Counted from the first letter of the stretch, positions 12,045 through 24,718 are shown. The stretch: 64,000 nt of DNA from Pyropia haitanensis (GCA_008729055.1 SDUX01000001.1:3448389-3512388); one strand, 5' to 3'. Notes: generated from the sequence alone by a model not told the origin. Program-made: numbers and translations.

Positions 12045-12146
12045 ATGACGCGTCGCGTGGCGGCCGCCGCGGCCGTGTCGGTGGTGGGCGCCGCGCTCGC
12101 CGCCGCCGCGGCCGTATCGGCGTCGCCGCTGGTTGGCCCCGCCGCC

Positions 12147-12180
<34 letters not shown>

Positions 12181-14042
12181 GGCAGCAGACCGAGACGGAC
12201 GCGGGGGTGCCGCTCGCGACGCCCGTCGCGGCGCCCGAGCCGCCGCCGTCAGTGGGCCGCAACACCATCTTCCCGCTGGCCGTCACCACCGGCGGCCCGC
12301 CCAATGGCGCCTACACGGTGCCCATCGACGCGTGCATCCGTGCGCTGTCGGCGGCGGCGACGGACACGACCGTGGAGGAGTGGGCGCTGACCACCCTCGG
12401 CGACGGCGAGGAGACCGACGACGGCCGGACGCGCTACGCCACCCGCTACGCGGCGGCGCTGCCCCAGTCTGCACCGGGCGAGGCGGACCCGGCGCTCGCG
12501 TACGCGCGGTACGTGGGGCGGGGGGGGCTCAACCAAGATATGGATAGCGAGCCGGCGTGCGACGGAACGGACTTTACGGTGCGGCTGCAGACGGCGGAGG
12601 GGGCGGGGGTGGAGCCCACCGCCGGCGGCGAAAACATCCCGCCGGGCACGGACGCGACCGAGGCGACGGCGGTGGGGAGCATTGTCGTGGCGGGGCCGGG
12701 TGGGCCCCGCGCGCCGCCCGTCCCGGCCAACGAAACGCCCGTGCCGCCGGTGACGCCCGTCCCCGCGCCCGTGCCCGTGCCCGAGCCGGTCGACGTGGAG
12801 ACGCCAACGCCGACACCGACGGAGGCCACCCCCGAGCCGCCCGTCGTGGCGCCCGTCCCCGTTCCGGTCCCCGTCGACGAGGAGGACACGGACATTGATG
12901 ACGATGAGCCAGAGGAGACGGAGCAGCCGACGGTGGAACCGGTAGCGGTGGGCGCGTCCGAGGTGGAAGTCGCCGCGGGCGACACGGATGACGGCGGCTC
13001 TAACCTGGTGCCCATCCTCATTGGCTGCGCCCTCGGCGTCGCGGCGCTCGGCCTCGCCGCGTTTGCCATCTTTACGCACGTCCGCACGGGCGAGGCCGCC
13101 GCCGCCACGGGCGCGACCGCCGCCACCGTCCGCGCGCCGCCGCCGCCACCGCCCGCGGCGGCGGCCGAGCCGCCGCCGCCGCCCGTGGTGGCGCCCGTCG
13201 AGCCCGCCGCCGCGGTCGTGGCGGGCGCGGGCGAGACGGGCGGCCTCCCCGTGGCGCCGCTCGCGGCGGGCGCCGCGGCGGTGCCGCTCGTTGCGGCGGC
13301 GGGCGCCAACATGCACGACTACCAGATTGGGGAGGGGCCGGTCGGCGCGTCGTCGCCGCCGCCGCCGCCGGGCTTTGTGATCCCGGCCGAGTCGCCGGCG
13401 GCTGGGGAGGCGGCCGCCGCGGCGGGCGGCGTGGAGGGGGGGCTCGCCGCCGAGGGCGCCACCGCCCCGGTCGTGACACCGGTGGGGGACGGCGCCGACG
13501 TGGCGGCGGCGTCGGCGCTGCCGGGCGTGGCGGCGGCGGGCGCGACGGGCGTTGGGGCGGCGGCGGCGTCGCCGTACGGGCTGGTGGGCCGCAAGGACAC
13601 GGCGTCGACGGCGTCGACGATGGACGGCGCCCCGCCGCCGGCGCCCGTCATGGGCGAAAAGGAGCGGTCCTACTACACCAACGTGCGCTCCGGGTCGGAC
13701 GGGCCGCTGCCGCCGCCGCCGCCGCCGGCCATCCCGGTGCCGCCGCCGCCGGTGCCCGCGGTGGACCCGGCGCCGTATGGCGTGCCGCCCGAGGCGCCCG
13801 ACTTTCCCGCCGCCGACGAGTACGGGGCGGGCGTGGAGGAGCCCGCCTCGTTTGGCGGCAAGATGATGAGCGGCCTGACGGGCGGCCTCGCAGCGGGCGG
13901 CGCGGGCACGTACGAGTCGGCGCCGGCCGGCACGGCGGCGGGGGCCGGCGGCGAGGCGCGCGACATGGGCATGCCCGTCCTGGACAGCCCAGAGTATAGC
14001 GACCTCCGTGCCAACGCGACGGACGGGTATGGGCGCAGGTAG
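12045..14042 (+). CDS. predicted type I single-pass membrane protein with Pro-rich cytoplasmic tail
   Basis: 665 aa, family not recognised. Residues 1-28 form a signal peptide (charged start, Ala/Val core). The ectodomain up to about 220 holds a few Cys (one near residue 94, another in EPACDG near 170). It is followed by a mucin-like stalk of Pro-Val-Thr repeats and an acidic stretch of Asp and Glu (about 285-300). One clear membrane helix (about 320-342, core VPILIGCALGVAALGL) is followed by a positively charged flank. The long tail is Pro/Ala/Gly-rich with several runs of five or more Pro, such as could bind SH3, WW or profilin-type partners. The frame is continuous through several Pro-coding C runs. 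The start follows a poly-C leader and is the first ATG. Likely a cell-surface or wall-associated receptor or scaffold, by inference from topology only. Confidence 0.75.
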
Positions 14043-14624
14043 AGAGATGGCGTTGGGGGCGGGGGGGGGGGGGGCGGTGGGGGGGGGGGGGAGTGTTGAC
14101 GTGGGGTTGAGGAAGAGGGGTGCGTGGGGGGGCAAGGTGTGGACGGATGAGGGGGCCACGCCCCCCGCTCCTCGCTCCGCCGTTGCGTGCTTACTGGTTG
14201 ATTGATTGCACTGACATGCACGGGGCCGTGTAGGGTAGGGGGGAGGTGGGAGCGGGGCGCCACGCGTTGGTGACCGCCCACTCCCGCCCCGTTCCTGGTG
14301 ATGTTTCGTTTTTTCGTAGGCTCCATCGACACTGTCCCAGGCGCGCCACGACTGGCGCTTGTACGAATGTGCACCCTGTCCATCCCGGCGTGCGCCTCGC
14401 CTCGTCCGTATCACGCCCAATCCCTACCCCCCCGTCACTCTACACAGGCGGGTCCCTGACCAAACACGCCGACCGCCCACGCAGGCAGGGCGACCGTGAG
14501 GAGGAAAGGCTTGCCGCCTCCCCTACACTCTCCCGAGGCGCGGTGCCCAAGCCTGCCCCACGGGCGAGGCGCGCAGACAGTGTCCACCGGGGACCACCGA
14601 CGGCGGGGCAATGCCATGGCCGCC

Positions 14625-14655
<31 letters not shown>

Positions 14656-15141
14656 CATCACCCGGCGTCGGTTTGTGGCGTACCCAAAAAGCACCGCCCG
14701 ACGGGGGGGAAAAGACCACCAGCAGCGCCCCCTCGACGCGCTCGGGTGTCGCCCGCACTGCGCCTCTGCCGCGGCCGCCGGTCACGCGGCTGGGAAGGAG
14801 GAAGAAGACCGGGCACGCGGCAAACACGTCAGGGGGCGCGACGCCGGCGTGGTCATGGCCAAACGCGTGGGTGTGGTGAATCTATCTCAGAAGCGGCAGG
14901 CAACTCAGTAATTACGACTTACTGCTTGTCCTGCATCGTCGGCAACACGACGGCGACCGGGCGCGCGCGCGTGCCGTGTCGTTCTCTCTCTCTCGGACGC
15001 TTCACTCTCTTGCGGCGCCACACCCCCCCACCTGCAACCAAAGACCGGTTGATGTTCGTGACTGGGGCGCCTCTCCCTGGCCCTCGTCGTCCCCCTCCCT
15101 CCCCCGCCCCCCCTTTTTTTCTCTTGAGTTGCCCTTTTACG
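14043..15141. other. intergenic, poly-G and poly-C runs
   Basis: About 1.1 kb between two plus-strand genes. A G run near 14060-14090 follows the stop codon and a C run lies near 14630-14656. No gene recognised. Confidence 0.5.
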
Positions 15142-15854
15142 ATGGACGCGGCCGCTCTGGATGCCTTGGAGTCCCGCGTCGAGGCGCTCGAGCGCGTCGT
15201 CTTTGGCGCCGCCGCCCCCGTCCGCCCCCCCCCCCCCCCCTCCCCCCCCTGGTGGTGGCCCTCCCCGCGGCCCGCTCGCGGCTGCTCGCCGCGCTCGGCC
15301 CCGCCGCCACCGCCGCCGTCGCGGCCGTCCACGCGCTCCCCCACCTCGAGGCGGTCGCGGCGCCCCCCCCCCCCACCGCCCACGCCGCCGCCGCCGCGGC
15401 GGCGGGCGTCGCGGCGGCCGCGCCGCGGCTCGCCATGGCCGCTACGGACGCGGCTGAGCTCCTCCGCACCGGCCCAGCGGGCGTCGACGGGCTCGCCGCC
15501 GCGGACGTGGCGGCGCTCCTCGCACCCGACGGGGTGGTGGTGGGCACCGGCGGCGGCGGCGGCGGCGGCGGCCGCCGCCGCCGCGCGGCAACTGCGACGG
15601 CGACGGCGGCGGCGGGCGGCGTGGCGGCCGTGGCCGCGACCGTCGCGGCGGTCGAAGCGGGGGTGGTGGCGACGGGCGTGGGCGTCGCGCGGCTGGCGCT
15701 GGCGTACGCGCGGCTGGTGGGCGCGCTGGAGGGGGAGCTCGCCACCCTCGACGCGGCCGTGGCGGCGGCGGAGCGGCGGCGGTCGGCGCGGGGGGAGAGT
15801 GGCGTCGCCGCGGAACGTGGTGGTGCCCCTGTGGGGGGTGTGGCGTGGACCTGA
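15142..15854 (+). CDS. small Ala-rich coiled-coil protein, frame broken in a poly-C run
   Basis: The ATG at 15142 opens a frame with a convincing amphipathic start (LESRVEALERVV). The frame then meets a run of sixteen C (15225-15240) and eight more (15242-15249) and loses sense. The next frame carries a consistent helical protein to a TGA at 15852. One base more or less in the C run joins them into about 237 aa with heptad-like helices at both ends and a Gly run near the middle. The N-terminal helix resembles that of dynactin subunit 3 (p22/p24), but such heptads are generic and red algae are thought to lack dynein, so I leave it unnamed. The break is more likely a homopolymer consensus error than a mutation. 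Confidence 0.5.
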
Positions 15855-18800
15855 AGCGGGGGGCGCGCACCGCCGGTGGGGGCGCCGCCGTGCAGCCCTG
15901 CTAGTTGCTTTTCGTTTTCCACGTGGGGCGTTGGGTAAGCTTGGCGAGTGCGCGCGCGCCCGCTGCGCGGCAGTGGGGAGAAGCGGTGAGGTGGCGGTGG
16001 TGGCCGCTGGGGTGGGGGGGGGGGTGGACGCCAGCGGCGGCGGGAGCGTATTCGCGGCGGCGGCGGTGGGGAGCTCGACCTCACCCGGCGGCCGCCGTCT
16101 CCCCCCGCCTCCCCCGCCTCCCCTGGCCGACCGGTCACCACCGCCAGACGATGTCGCGGTCAACCTGGAGAGGGGCGGGAGGGTTGGGTGCGGTCTCGAG
16201 GCCCTTGGCGACGCTGCTGCGGGCCACCGTCGTGGGGGCGGCTGTCTACGCCGCGGCGCGACCCGGGGAGGCCGGCGGGCGACGGGGGGAGGGGGGGGGC
16301 GGGCAATTGGTGAGGGGGGCCCCGGTGGCAGCGGCGCGCTCTTGCCCTCGGCCCCCTTGTGGCCACTGGCGTCGTACAGTAGCGGGATGCGGGGGAGGGT
16401 GACGTTGACCCCGCGCGACCTGCGTGGCCGGTGATGAGTGCATACCCCACCGTACCCTACCGTGTGGTCGTCTGTTCTTTGCGGTGACTGGATAGCGGGA
16501 AGGGGGGGGGGGCGCGGCTGACACACGCACGTGGACCACAAGGGCGGCCACTACCATAGTCACGCCTGGCCAGCCTGGCTGGCAGGTGTGTGAGACGCGG
16601 AGATCCGCAGACATCCGACAAAGACTTGGTCGGGACCACGGTGCATGGGAGTGCAGCGTGGGTGTATGCGACAAGGGCGCTTTGCGCCCTACAAAGATGA
16701 AACGCAGTGTCACTACGCATCCGGGTCCACCGGCTGGCACCCGCACCCCTGTTCGACTGGCGTACGTACAGCGGGCCAGGCATGCGACCGTACACATAGT
16801 CATAGAGAAGGTGAGGGCGACGAGAGAGGCACGGTAATGAAGCTTCTGGAAGCAACCCTATTGTTTCCTCTGGGGGACGGAGCTGCGGAGAAACAGAATT
16901 TCTGCGTCGCAGAGCCGCTCCCGAGCTGAGCGTTGTGCTGCTCCCCACGTGGAGGGGAACAACCGCAGCTCCAGCTCCTCTACCCGAGTCCGTGGTGCAC
17001 CTGGCGTGTCTGCTCTCTTTCTCGCCCGCCCAATGGTGTGCCGGGCAGGGGCGGGAGACAACAGGCCAAGGGTAGCCCCTGACACGTGCACGTTGTCGCC
17101 ACGGGCGCGCACGCTCATAGGCGCGGATGGCCTGCCTGGCTCGTGAGGGAAGAGGGGCAGCGGAGGTACTTTCCACGCGGCGACCCTATCTCCCGCGCCG
17201 TGCGTCGTGCGTCTTCCCACGTGGGCGGGAGCACAGGCCACGCGCCTCCACCTACTCCCGCCGGTGGGGCACCTCGTCTCTCTCTCTCGCTCTGGAGCAC
17301 ATTTTGCATGTCAGGCACTGTAGACCAATCATGGTGTCCATGATGGGCGGCCGGCTACGCGGTGGCGCAGCCCGCGTGTCACCCATCATGGGGGACGCGG
17401 TGGCACCGACCGGCGGGCGCTACGCAGCCCCCGGGCGGGTACTCCCCAGCCAGGTGGAGCCTGTGCCGCCACGCAAGGCGGCCTTCGGCCCGGCAGCCGA
17501 GCGCTCCGCGTCGGGTTGGTGTCCGCCCCGCGGTACGACGCGGAGGCGCCAAGAGGGTGTGCCGAGGGGGCGGCAGCAGCACCAGTGTGTCGTAAACCCA
17601 AATAAACACAATTGCTACATTAATGGGGCAATTGGCTAGACTCTAGGACACGAACTTCTGTGCATATTTGTACCAAATTATCCGTAGGGTATGTAACTAT
17701 CGCGAACATGACCGTACTCTTCGACTGATCCGAGCTGGTGCTCTGCTCACACACGACGGACGAAGTGACCAACGCGTGCGGGACCAATGCACTAGACGCG
17801 GCCACCAGCCGACTCCGAGTGATGAAGGGGACCTGATGCCTCCTTCCAACCATCAGCGACTACATTTTCAAGAGCGAGGGAAGTGCGAACGACCAACGGG
17901 TCACCACTTTCTTGCAGGTGGGGTCTTCGAGAGCGGCACCTGCCTGACGCGACAGCCCGGGTACGCGATGAGACGGCTATTTTCAGGCTGCTGGCGGTAC
18001 CGCCAGCTGTGACTGTTCACAACCGCAGAGACAAGCGGGGCTCTTACCGCCAAGAGTTCCCCAGTCTGCAAAAAGACTGGCGGGGAGGGTGGTTCGAAAC
18101 TGTACTTGTGACACTCGCACATGAACCCTCTCTTGCGAGAGCGCCGCTGTCGACAACACGGAGGCCGCTAGCGACATTACTGACAGAGTTCTGCCCTCCG
18201 TGAGAAGCAAGAGAGGGAAGTTCGCAGAACCTCTGCGCTCTTTGGATGGTGGGCCATGTGTGTGGACGGTGTCACAACGACGGCGGGACTCGTCACGAGA
18301 GCAGCTGACGCCAAGTCCGACTGTAGTCAGCCTTTGATGACCTATTTGCTGCAGCCAATCTTGGTTCCTTGGACTGCACCGCCAAGTAATTGTTTTCCGA
18401 ACGTCATTGTTGATCCTCAAACCCGCGTTGACTCGGTCGGGATTATCAGCCGATTCGTTTCCAGCGCCACGTTGGGCTGTGGAGCAACGGGCGGCCACTG
18501 GCGGCGGCACGCGTCTGGCAGGGGGGGGGAAGAGCGGGATCTCGTGGACTGATCCGCGTCGCGCGGGGTCCTGGCGCGACGCGGTGCATGGAGGCAGCGA
18601 CTGGCAGCCGTTTGCCCGCCGTGCCGCGGCCGCACCCAGCACCAGACAGTCCGCACGCCCCCCCGCCTCCCATTCAAAACCCCCGTGTAGACGCGCCCCC
18701 CCCTCGCCCCTCCTCAGCCCTTGTTCTCCCACTACCGTCGCGCTCACGCCGACGTTCCGCCCACCCCCCCCCCCCTCCCACTCCCCCCCCCTGCGCACTA

Positions 18801-19787
18801 GTGCCACCAGTGGAGCGGCAGCCCCGTCCTGCCCGCCGGGTGACCCCACAGCCGCCCCGCCGCGCCACCCGCCCGTTCGTGGCGACCCGCTGCCGGTGGG
18901 CCCCGCCGCGGCCACCGTCGCGGCGGCCGACGCGCGGCGGCGGGTGCGCCCGTGGCGGCGCCCGCCCGCGGGCGCCGCGGCGCCGCGGCCACCCACACCA
19001 CCCCCCACCCGACGGCGGCTGACACCCCCCCACCCCGCCGGCTCCTGCCCCCTCCCTCGCGAGTGTGTAACCCAGCCGGCCTGGCCACGCGGGGTCCGCG
19101 GGCAACTCCCCCCCCCCCCCCCCCCCCTCCCCTCCCCTCCCCTCCCCTCCCCTCCCTTCCCCCCCCCCCCATCGCTCCCCCCGCACACCCCCACCGGTCT
19201 CGCTGCCGCCGTGCGGACGGCAGGCACCGCCCGCGGCCATCGCGGCTGCCGCCGTGGCGTTGCCGCGCCGCGCGGGTGACGGCCGCCGGCAGCGGTCGCC
19301 GCCGCGCGCGCGCCGGCGGCGCGGCGGCGGCGACGCGGCGCGGCGGGCGGCGGGCCAGCCCGCGCCGCCGCCGCGCGTCTACCACCCAACGGCGCGGGCC
19401 GCTGCCCCCCCCCGCCGCCGCCCCCCCCCCCCACTCCATGCGCGCCGCGTCCACCAGCGAGTGCTTTCGTGTGGCGCCCGTTTCTGGCCTTGGCTCGGCG
19501 CCCCGCGATATAAGCGGGTCCGGCCCGGGGGGGGGGGGTGGGGTGGGCGGCCGACGCGGCCGGTCGTGCGGGTCGCCTCTGCGAGGGCATACTGGCGCGT
19601 CTCGCGCGCGCCGCGTCGCGGGGGTGGCCGATCCTCCCGCGCCGGGACCCGATCACCGCGGGCGGTCGCGGTCTCCGCCGCGCGCCCTCACCCACAGCGC
19701 CCCTGCCGCGCGTGTCGACGCCGCCGCCCCCCCCCCCCCCCCCCCCCCTTCCCTCCTCCCTTTGCCGGGCCCGCCCGTCCCGGCACC
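15855..19787. other. intergenic, with an AT-richer core
   Basis: About 3.9 kb. Bases about 17600-18500 have clearly lower GC than the surroundings, and no domain, tRNA or transposon end could be recognised in them. C runs lie at about 19105-19170 and 19725-19748, just before the amine oxidase gene. Confidence 0.5.
19509..19514 (+). promoter_or_regulatory. TATA-like element of the amine oxidase gene
   Basis: TATAAG inside GCGATATAAGCGGG, isolated in GC-rich DNA, about 275 bases upstream of the ATG at 19788. Plausible core promoter, untested. Confidence 0.35.
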
Positions 19788-21812
19788 ATGCGGCGGCGGC
19801 GGCGTCCCGCGGCGGCCGCCGCCGTCCTTGCCGTCGCGGCCGCCGCCGCGGCGGCCGCCGCCCCCGCCGCCGCGGGCGACTATGACAACTGCCGCACGGT
19901 GATTGTCGGCGCGGGCATTGGCGGCGCCTACACCGCGTGGCGGCTGGCCGTCGACGCCGCGACCGGCGGCGCCACCGCCGCCGCGCCGACGGTGTGCGTC
20001 TTTGAGGCGGCGGCCCGCGCGGGCGGCCGCATCCGCACCGTCACGGACCTGCCGCCCGCGTTTGGCGCCGCCCCCGCCGTCGATGTCGGCGCGTACCGCT
20101 TCCACCGCGGGGAGCACCCGCTGGTGCGGTCGCTCGTCGAGGGGCCCCTCGGCCTGACCACCCACTGCTACTCGGACCCGCTCGGCGATGCGCTGCGTGG
20201 CCTGCCGCCGCCGCCGGCGGGCGGTGGCAACGGGAGCGCCCACCCCACCCGCCGGGTGACGGCGTGCCCGCCCGTCCACCGGCCGCTGCTGCTGACACGC
20301 GGCGCGCGGTACGAGCCCGCCGCGGGGGTGCCGTTTTCATCCTCCCGCACCGTCGCGGCGCAGGTGGAGGCGCGGTGGACCGCCGACCTCCCGTACGCCA
20401 TCCCCCCCGCGGGGCGGTGGGGCCTCGGCGGGGACTCCCCGCGGGCGCCGCGGTCGCCCTTTGGGCTCCTCTTTGGGCCGCGCTCGGTGCTGCCGGCGGT
20501 CGCGTCGCGGTGGCTGCGGCTGGTCACCGCCGCGGACTACGCGGCGGCCATGGCCGTCGCGGACGAGGTGCTCGCCGCCCTCCGCGGCGCCACGTACCGC
20601 GGCGTGCCGCTACACGAGGTCAGCGTGTACCAGCTGGCGGTCGCGGAGGGGCTGTCCCCCGAGGAGCTGGCGCTGTCGGCCGCCACCGCCGCGGGCTCCA
20701 CCGTCGCCGCGCAGGCGGCGGTGGCCAACGTGCTCGCCGAGACCATCCGCGGCATCGCGACGGGGCGGGCGCCCGTCGACGGGCCCGTCGACTACGTCGT
20801 GCCCGTCGCGGCCGACGCATCGGGCGCGGGCGTCCGACGGACGGGGATGGGCTCCGTCGTCGACGGGCTGCTCGACGCGGCCAAGGCGGCGGGCGTGCGC
20901 GTCTACTATGGGCACCGGCTGGTGCTGGCACGGCGGTGGGGGTCGGCGGTTGTCCTCGGCTTTGCCAACCGGCGGGTGGTCACGTCGGGGCGGCGGCTGT
21001 TCCTCAACCTCGCCAAGCCGGACCTCGCCGCGCTCGGCGGCGCGTCCCTCCCGCTGGCGGGCGGCACGCCGGCATTCCAGCGGTCCCTCGCCGCGCTGCG
21101 CGTGTTTGGCCTCTCCAAGGCGTACTGCGCGTGGGCCGACGCGTGGTGGCTGACCTCCCTCAACGCGACCGCCGGCGTCGGCGGCAGCGGTGGCCCGACC
21201 GTGTCGCTCCGCTACCACGACGGCTCCGTCACGTGCGCCGACGCGGCGGCGCGGACTGGCTGCGCCGGCGCCCTGCTCGTCAGCTACAACATTGGCGACC
21301 TGGCGGGCGCGGCGAGCGGCGGCTTTATCGCCTCGTACGACCCGGCGGGCCTGACGGCAACGTCGGGCACGGACGCGCCGCGGGTGCTGACGGCGGGCGC
21401 CCTCGACGGCCGCGGGCGGCTGCTCTGGGACGCCCTCCACGCGGACCTCCGCCGCGCGCACGACCCGCTGCTCGCCGCCGCGGGCGTGCCGGCCGGCGTG
21501 CCCGACGCGGCCGCGTGCGTGTCGGCGGGCTGGGTGGACCGGGGCGTCCACGTGGCGACGCCGTCGGGCGCCGGCGCGGGCCACCCCGACGCCGCGCTCG
21601 AGGCGTTTGCCGCGCCGCTGGGGCCGCCCGCGTCGGACAAGGCGCCGGTGCACCTGGTCGGCGAGGCGTACTCGCAGGAGCACGCGTGGGCCGAGGGCGC
21701 CCTCCGCTCGGCGGAGCGGGCGCTCCACCACGGGGTCGGGCTGCCGCGGCCGCCGTGGCTCGACGCGCTCCTCCACGAGAGCGTCATTGTCAAGTTCAAC
21801 CGCGGCAGCTGA
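19788..21812 (+). CDS. secreted flavin amine oxidase / L-amino-acid-oxidase-like FAD enzyme
   Basis: 674 aa with a continuous frame. Residues 1-29 are an Arg start and Ala-rich core typical of a signal peptide, so the enzyme enters the secretory pathway. The dinucleotide-binding fold follows: VIVGAGIGG (38-46), the ribose-binding Glu at the end of beta 2 (E73), and the GGR motif at 79-81. Near 620-640 the second FAD-contact segment reads LVGEAYSQ then EGAL, as in monoamine and L-amino acid oxidases. The middle should form the substrate and helical domains. Family members deaminate amines or amino acids, releasing hydrogen peroxide and ammonia. Secreted L-amino acid oxidases are known from red algae. 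The exact substrate cannot be read from the sequence. The ATG follows a C-rich leader and is the first that yields a signal peptide. The gene is convergent with the next one. Confidence 0.85.
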   Translation: MRRRRRPAAAAAVLAVAAAAAAAAAPAAAGDYDNCRTVIVGAGIGGAYTAWRLAVDAATGGATAAAPTVCVFEAAARAGGRIRTVTDLPPAFGAAPAVDVGAYRFHRGEHPLVRSLVEGPLGLTTHCYSDPLGDALRGLPPPPAGGGNGSAHPTRRVTACPPVHRPLLLTRGARYEPAAGVPFSSSRTVAAQVEARWTADLPYAIPPAGRWGLGGDSPRAPRSPFGLLFGPRSVLPAVASRWLRLVTAADYAAAMAVADEVLAALRGATYRGVPLHEVSVYQLAVAEGLSPEELALSAATAAGSTVAAQAAVANVLAETIRGIATGRAPVDGPVDYVVPVAADASGAGVRRTGMGSVVDGLLDAAKAAGVRVYYGHRLVLARRWGSAVVLGFANRRVVTSGRRLFLNLAKPDLAALGGASLPLAGGTPAFQRSLAALRVFGLSKAYCAWADAWWLTSLNATAGVGGSGGPTVSLRYHDGSVTCADAAARTGCAGALLVSYNIGDLAGAASGGFIASYDPAGLTATSGTDAPRVLTAGALDGRGRLLWDALHADLRRAHDPLLAAAGVPAGVPDAAACVSAGWVDRGVHVATPSGAGAGHPDAALEAFAAPLGPPASDKAPVHLVGEAYSQEHAWAEGALRSAERALHHGVGLPRPPWLDALLHESVIVKFNRGS

Positions 21813-22334
21813 CCGTGACGGCGGCGCAGGGGGGGGGGGTGGGGGGCGCGGTCGCCTGCTGGCAAACGGGAGCCGAAAGGGGAACGGGCTTTACCCGGGA
21901 GGGGGAGGGGAGGGGAGATGTGCGTGGTCGAGGTCGCGCCTTTCGGTGCGGCGGGCCCCCCGCGCGTCAAACGTTGTTCCCTGGAGTCGGTGTGGCGGGT
22001 CAGAGGGGTAAGCGCAGCCAGAGACGTCTAGCCATGCACGCGGGTGCCGCTGTTGGGCAACGTGCGCAAGGAACAAAAGGAGGGCGCGGCTGCGCTGGTG
22101 CTAGAACCACCGTGGCCCCCACGACGCCCACCTCACCGCGGCCTACACGGCGGACCCGGGTCGGCCGATCGCGGCCACCCCGACGAGCACCGCGCGCGGC
22201 AGACTCACGCCCCAAGGAACGCCGGTATCATGGACCTATGGATGTGACGCACAAAAAACAGACAAGCAACAGTGAACAAAAAAAAAAAAAAAAGGCAAGC
22301 GAGACCTCCTCCGCCACCCGGGGCGGGGCCCCTC
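21813..22334. other. intergenic between convergent genes
   Basis: About 520 bases holding the 3' ends of the amine oxidase (plus) and the Pro-rich gene (minus). It has a G run just after the oxidase stop and a 15-base A run near 22279. No gene recognised. Confidence 0.5.
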
Positions 22335-22466
22335 CTACCCGCCCGGCGATGGCGGGCGCGGCAGCGCGCTCCCCCCGGCGGTCCGCAGGCGCGCGAGCGA
22401 CGACCGTCGCCTCGGCGGCGGCGCGAGCGCCCCCCCGGGGTGGGGCGCCGACGCGGTGCCGCCGCT

Positions 22467-22502
<36 letters not shown>

Positions 22503-23738
22503 GCCGTCGCGGCCGTCGCGGCCGTCTACGCCCCGGGCGGCCACCAGCCGACCCGCCGGCGGCGGCGCCGACATGGCCGCCGACAGCGCCGGCGACGCGG
22601 GCGTCAGCGGGGACGTCGTGCCCGACGGGGTGGCCGACGCGGGCGCCGACGCGGACGCCGACGGCGGCACCGCCGACATGGCCGCCGCCGCCGTCGCCCT
22701 CAATGGCGGCGGCGGCGTCGCCGCCGCCGCCGCCGCCGCTGCCGCCGCCGCCGCTGCCGCCGCGGCTGCCGACGCGGGTGGGGCGCCGGCGGCGCCCCCC
22801 CCCACCCCCCCCCCCCCCCCCCCTCAGCGCCCGCCGCGGCGGCGGCGGCGGCGGCGACCAGCCGCGCCCGCCGCCGCCGGTCGTTGCACCGGCGCGCCGA
22901 GTCGCGGTTGCGGAGGATGCGCGCGACGAGCACCGAGTTGTGGGACACCTCGTCCAGGTTCCGCATCCGCCGCCGCCGCCAGCGGCGTGCCGGCACCACC
23001 GCCGCCGTCGGGCTGCCGACGCCGCCGGGCGAAGCGGGCGACGCGGCGGCGGCGGCAGCGGCGGCGGCGCCGGCGGCGGCGCCGGCGGCGCCGGCCACGG
23101 CGATGGGGGGGGGGGGGAGGGGGGGTACCCGCGGCGAGCGGCCGCGCCGCCACGACGGGCGCGATCGTGGCAACCACAGGGGGGGGCGGAGTGCCCCCCG
23201 CCGCCGGCCTGGTCGCGGTGCTGGCCCGCCGGCGCGGGGGGGGGGCGAGACCTGGCGTGGACGCGGACGACGACGGGACAGAGGTGGCGTACGCGGCCGC
23301 CGCGGCGGCAGAGGCGGCGGCGGCGGCGGCGGCGGCGGAGAGAAAGGGCGCGCCGGCCGCGGCGGTGCCGCCGCCGGGCCGGCCGTCGCCCCTGCCGGCG
23401 GCCGCGCCCGCGTGGGGGGCGGGCCACCGAGCGGGCGGCAGCATGGAGGGCAGGGCGCCGCCGCCGCCGCCGCCTAGCGGCGGCGGCAGCACCCCCACCG
23501 AGGCTGGCACGTACGCCCCCCCCGGCGGCGCGTACCCGTCGGCGGGCGCGTACGCCGGCGGCGGCTCCACCTCCATCGACGCGCAGTGTCCACCGGCGAG
23601 CGGCGGCGGCGCGCCCGCCGCGACGAGCACGGTCATGGCCGGCGCGGGGGTGGGGTAGTAGAGCGCCGCCGGCGACGCGGAGCCGCCGCCCGCTGACGAC
23701 GCGCAGTCCATGGACACGGACGCCGACGCCGACAGCGG

Positions 23739-23769
<31 letters not shown>

Positions 23770-24237
23770 GGCGGCGGCAGCAGACGCGCACCCCCCCCCC
23801 CGCCGGCGGGCGGCACGCTCGCGCTGCGCCCCCCCCCCCGGCACGGCTCGGCGGCGGCCGCCGGCGGGCACACCCACGCGGGGGTGGCGCGGGAGAGGGG
23901 CGGCGGCCGCCACGCGGCGGCGGCGCCGCTGCTCCCGGGGGTGGCGGCGTAGGGCGGCGGCGGCGGCGGCGCGGGGGCGTAGGCCGCCGCCGCCGCGGGC
24001 GGCACGCCAGGCGGCGGCGGCGGCGTGCCTGGCGGCGGCACGCCCGGCGCGCCGACCAACCGCCGCGCGGGGTCGACCATGTAGGGGTAGGACGCGTAGC
24101 CGCCGCCGCCGCCGCCGCTGACGGGTGCCACGCCCGCCGTGGCGTGCAGCGGCGGCGGCAACGTCGATGACGGCGCGAGCTGCCACGGCGAACCGCCCCG
24201 CGCCAACGGCGCACACGCCGCCGACGCGGGCGGCGGA

Positions 24238-24289
<52 letters not shown>

Positions 24290-24418
24290 AGCCGCCGCCG
24301 CCGCCGCCGCCCAGCGGCACCCGCCCCGCCGACGGTGGCGGCGCGGTCGCGGCACACCCCCCCCCGGCGGCACGGGCGGCTGGGAACGGGAGGCACCCCC
24401 CAAACGACCATGACCGCG

Positions 24419-24462
<44 letters not shown>

Positions 24463-24682
24463 CAGCCGCGCGCGTCGGTCGGCGTGCGGCCGCCCCAGCC
24501 CGACGCGCCAAACGCGCGTGGCATGGGCAGCGTGATCTTGATCTTGGTCAGCGGGCACACCAAGGTCGGGGAGGGGGGGGGGGGGACCACGCCGCCACGG
24601 GGGGGCCCCACAGCGGGTGCGCCGCCGCTGGCGCCGCCAACGACGCCGCCGGCGGCGGTGGCGGCGGCGGTAGCGCTGGTGG

Positions 24683-24718
<36 letters not shown>

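Noticed and set aside
15142..15854. Dynactin p22/p24 identity for the coiled-coil protein
   Set aside because: Only a short heptad stretch matches, and the presumed host lineage is thought to lack dynein.
18080..18105. tRNA B-box-like GGTTCGAAAC
   Set aside because: The flanking bases do not form a T stem and no A box or acceptor stem could be found.
20264..24121. Plus-strand open frame of 1,285 codons
   Set aside because: Arg/Pro/Gly shadow across the amine oxidase gene and the antisense of the Pro-rich gene; no domain.
24500..24575. SP-RING-like CPLTKIKITLP in the Pro-rich gene
   Set aside because: The start recalls PIAS/SIZ fingers, but the following Cys-His-Cys residues are absent in all frames.
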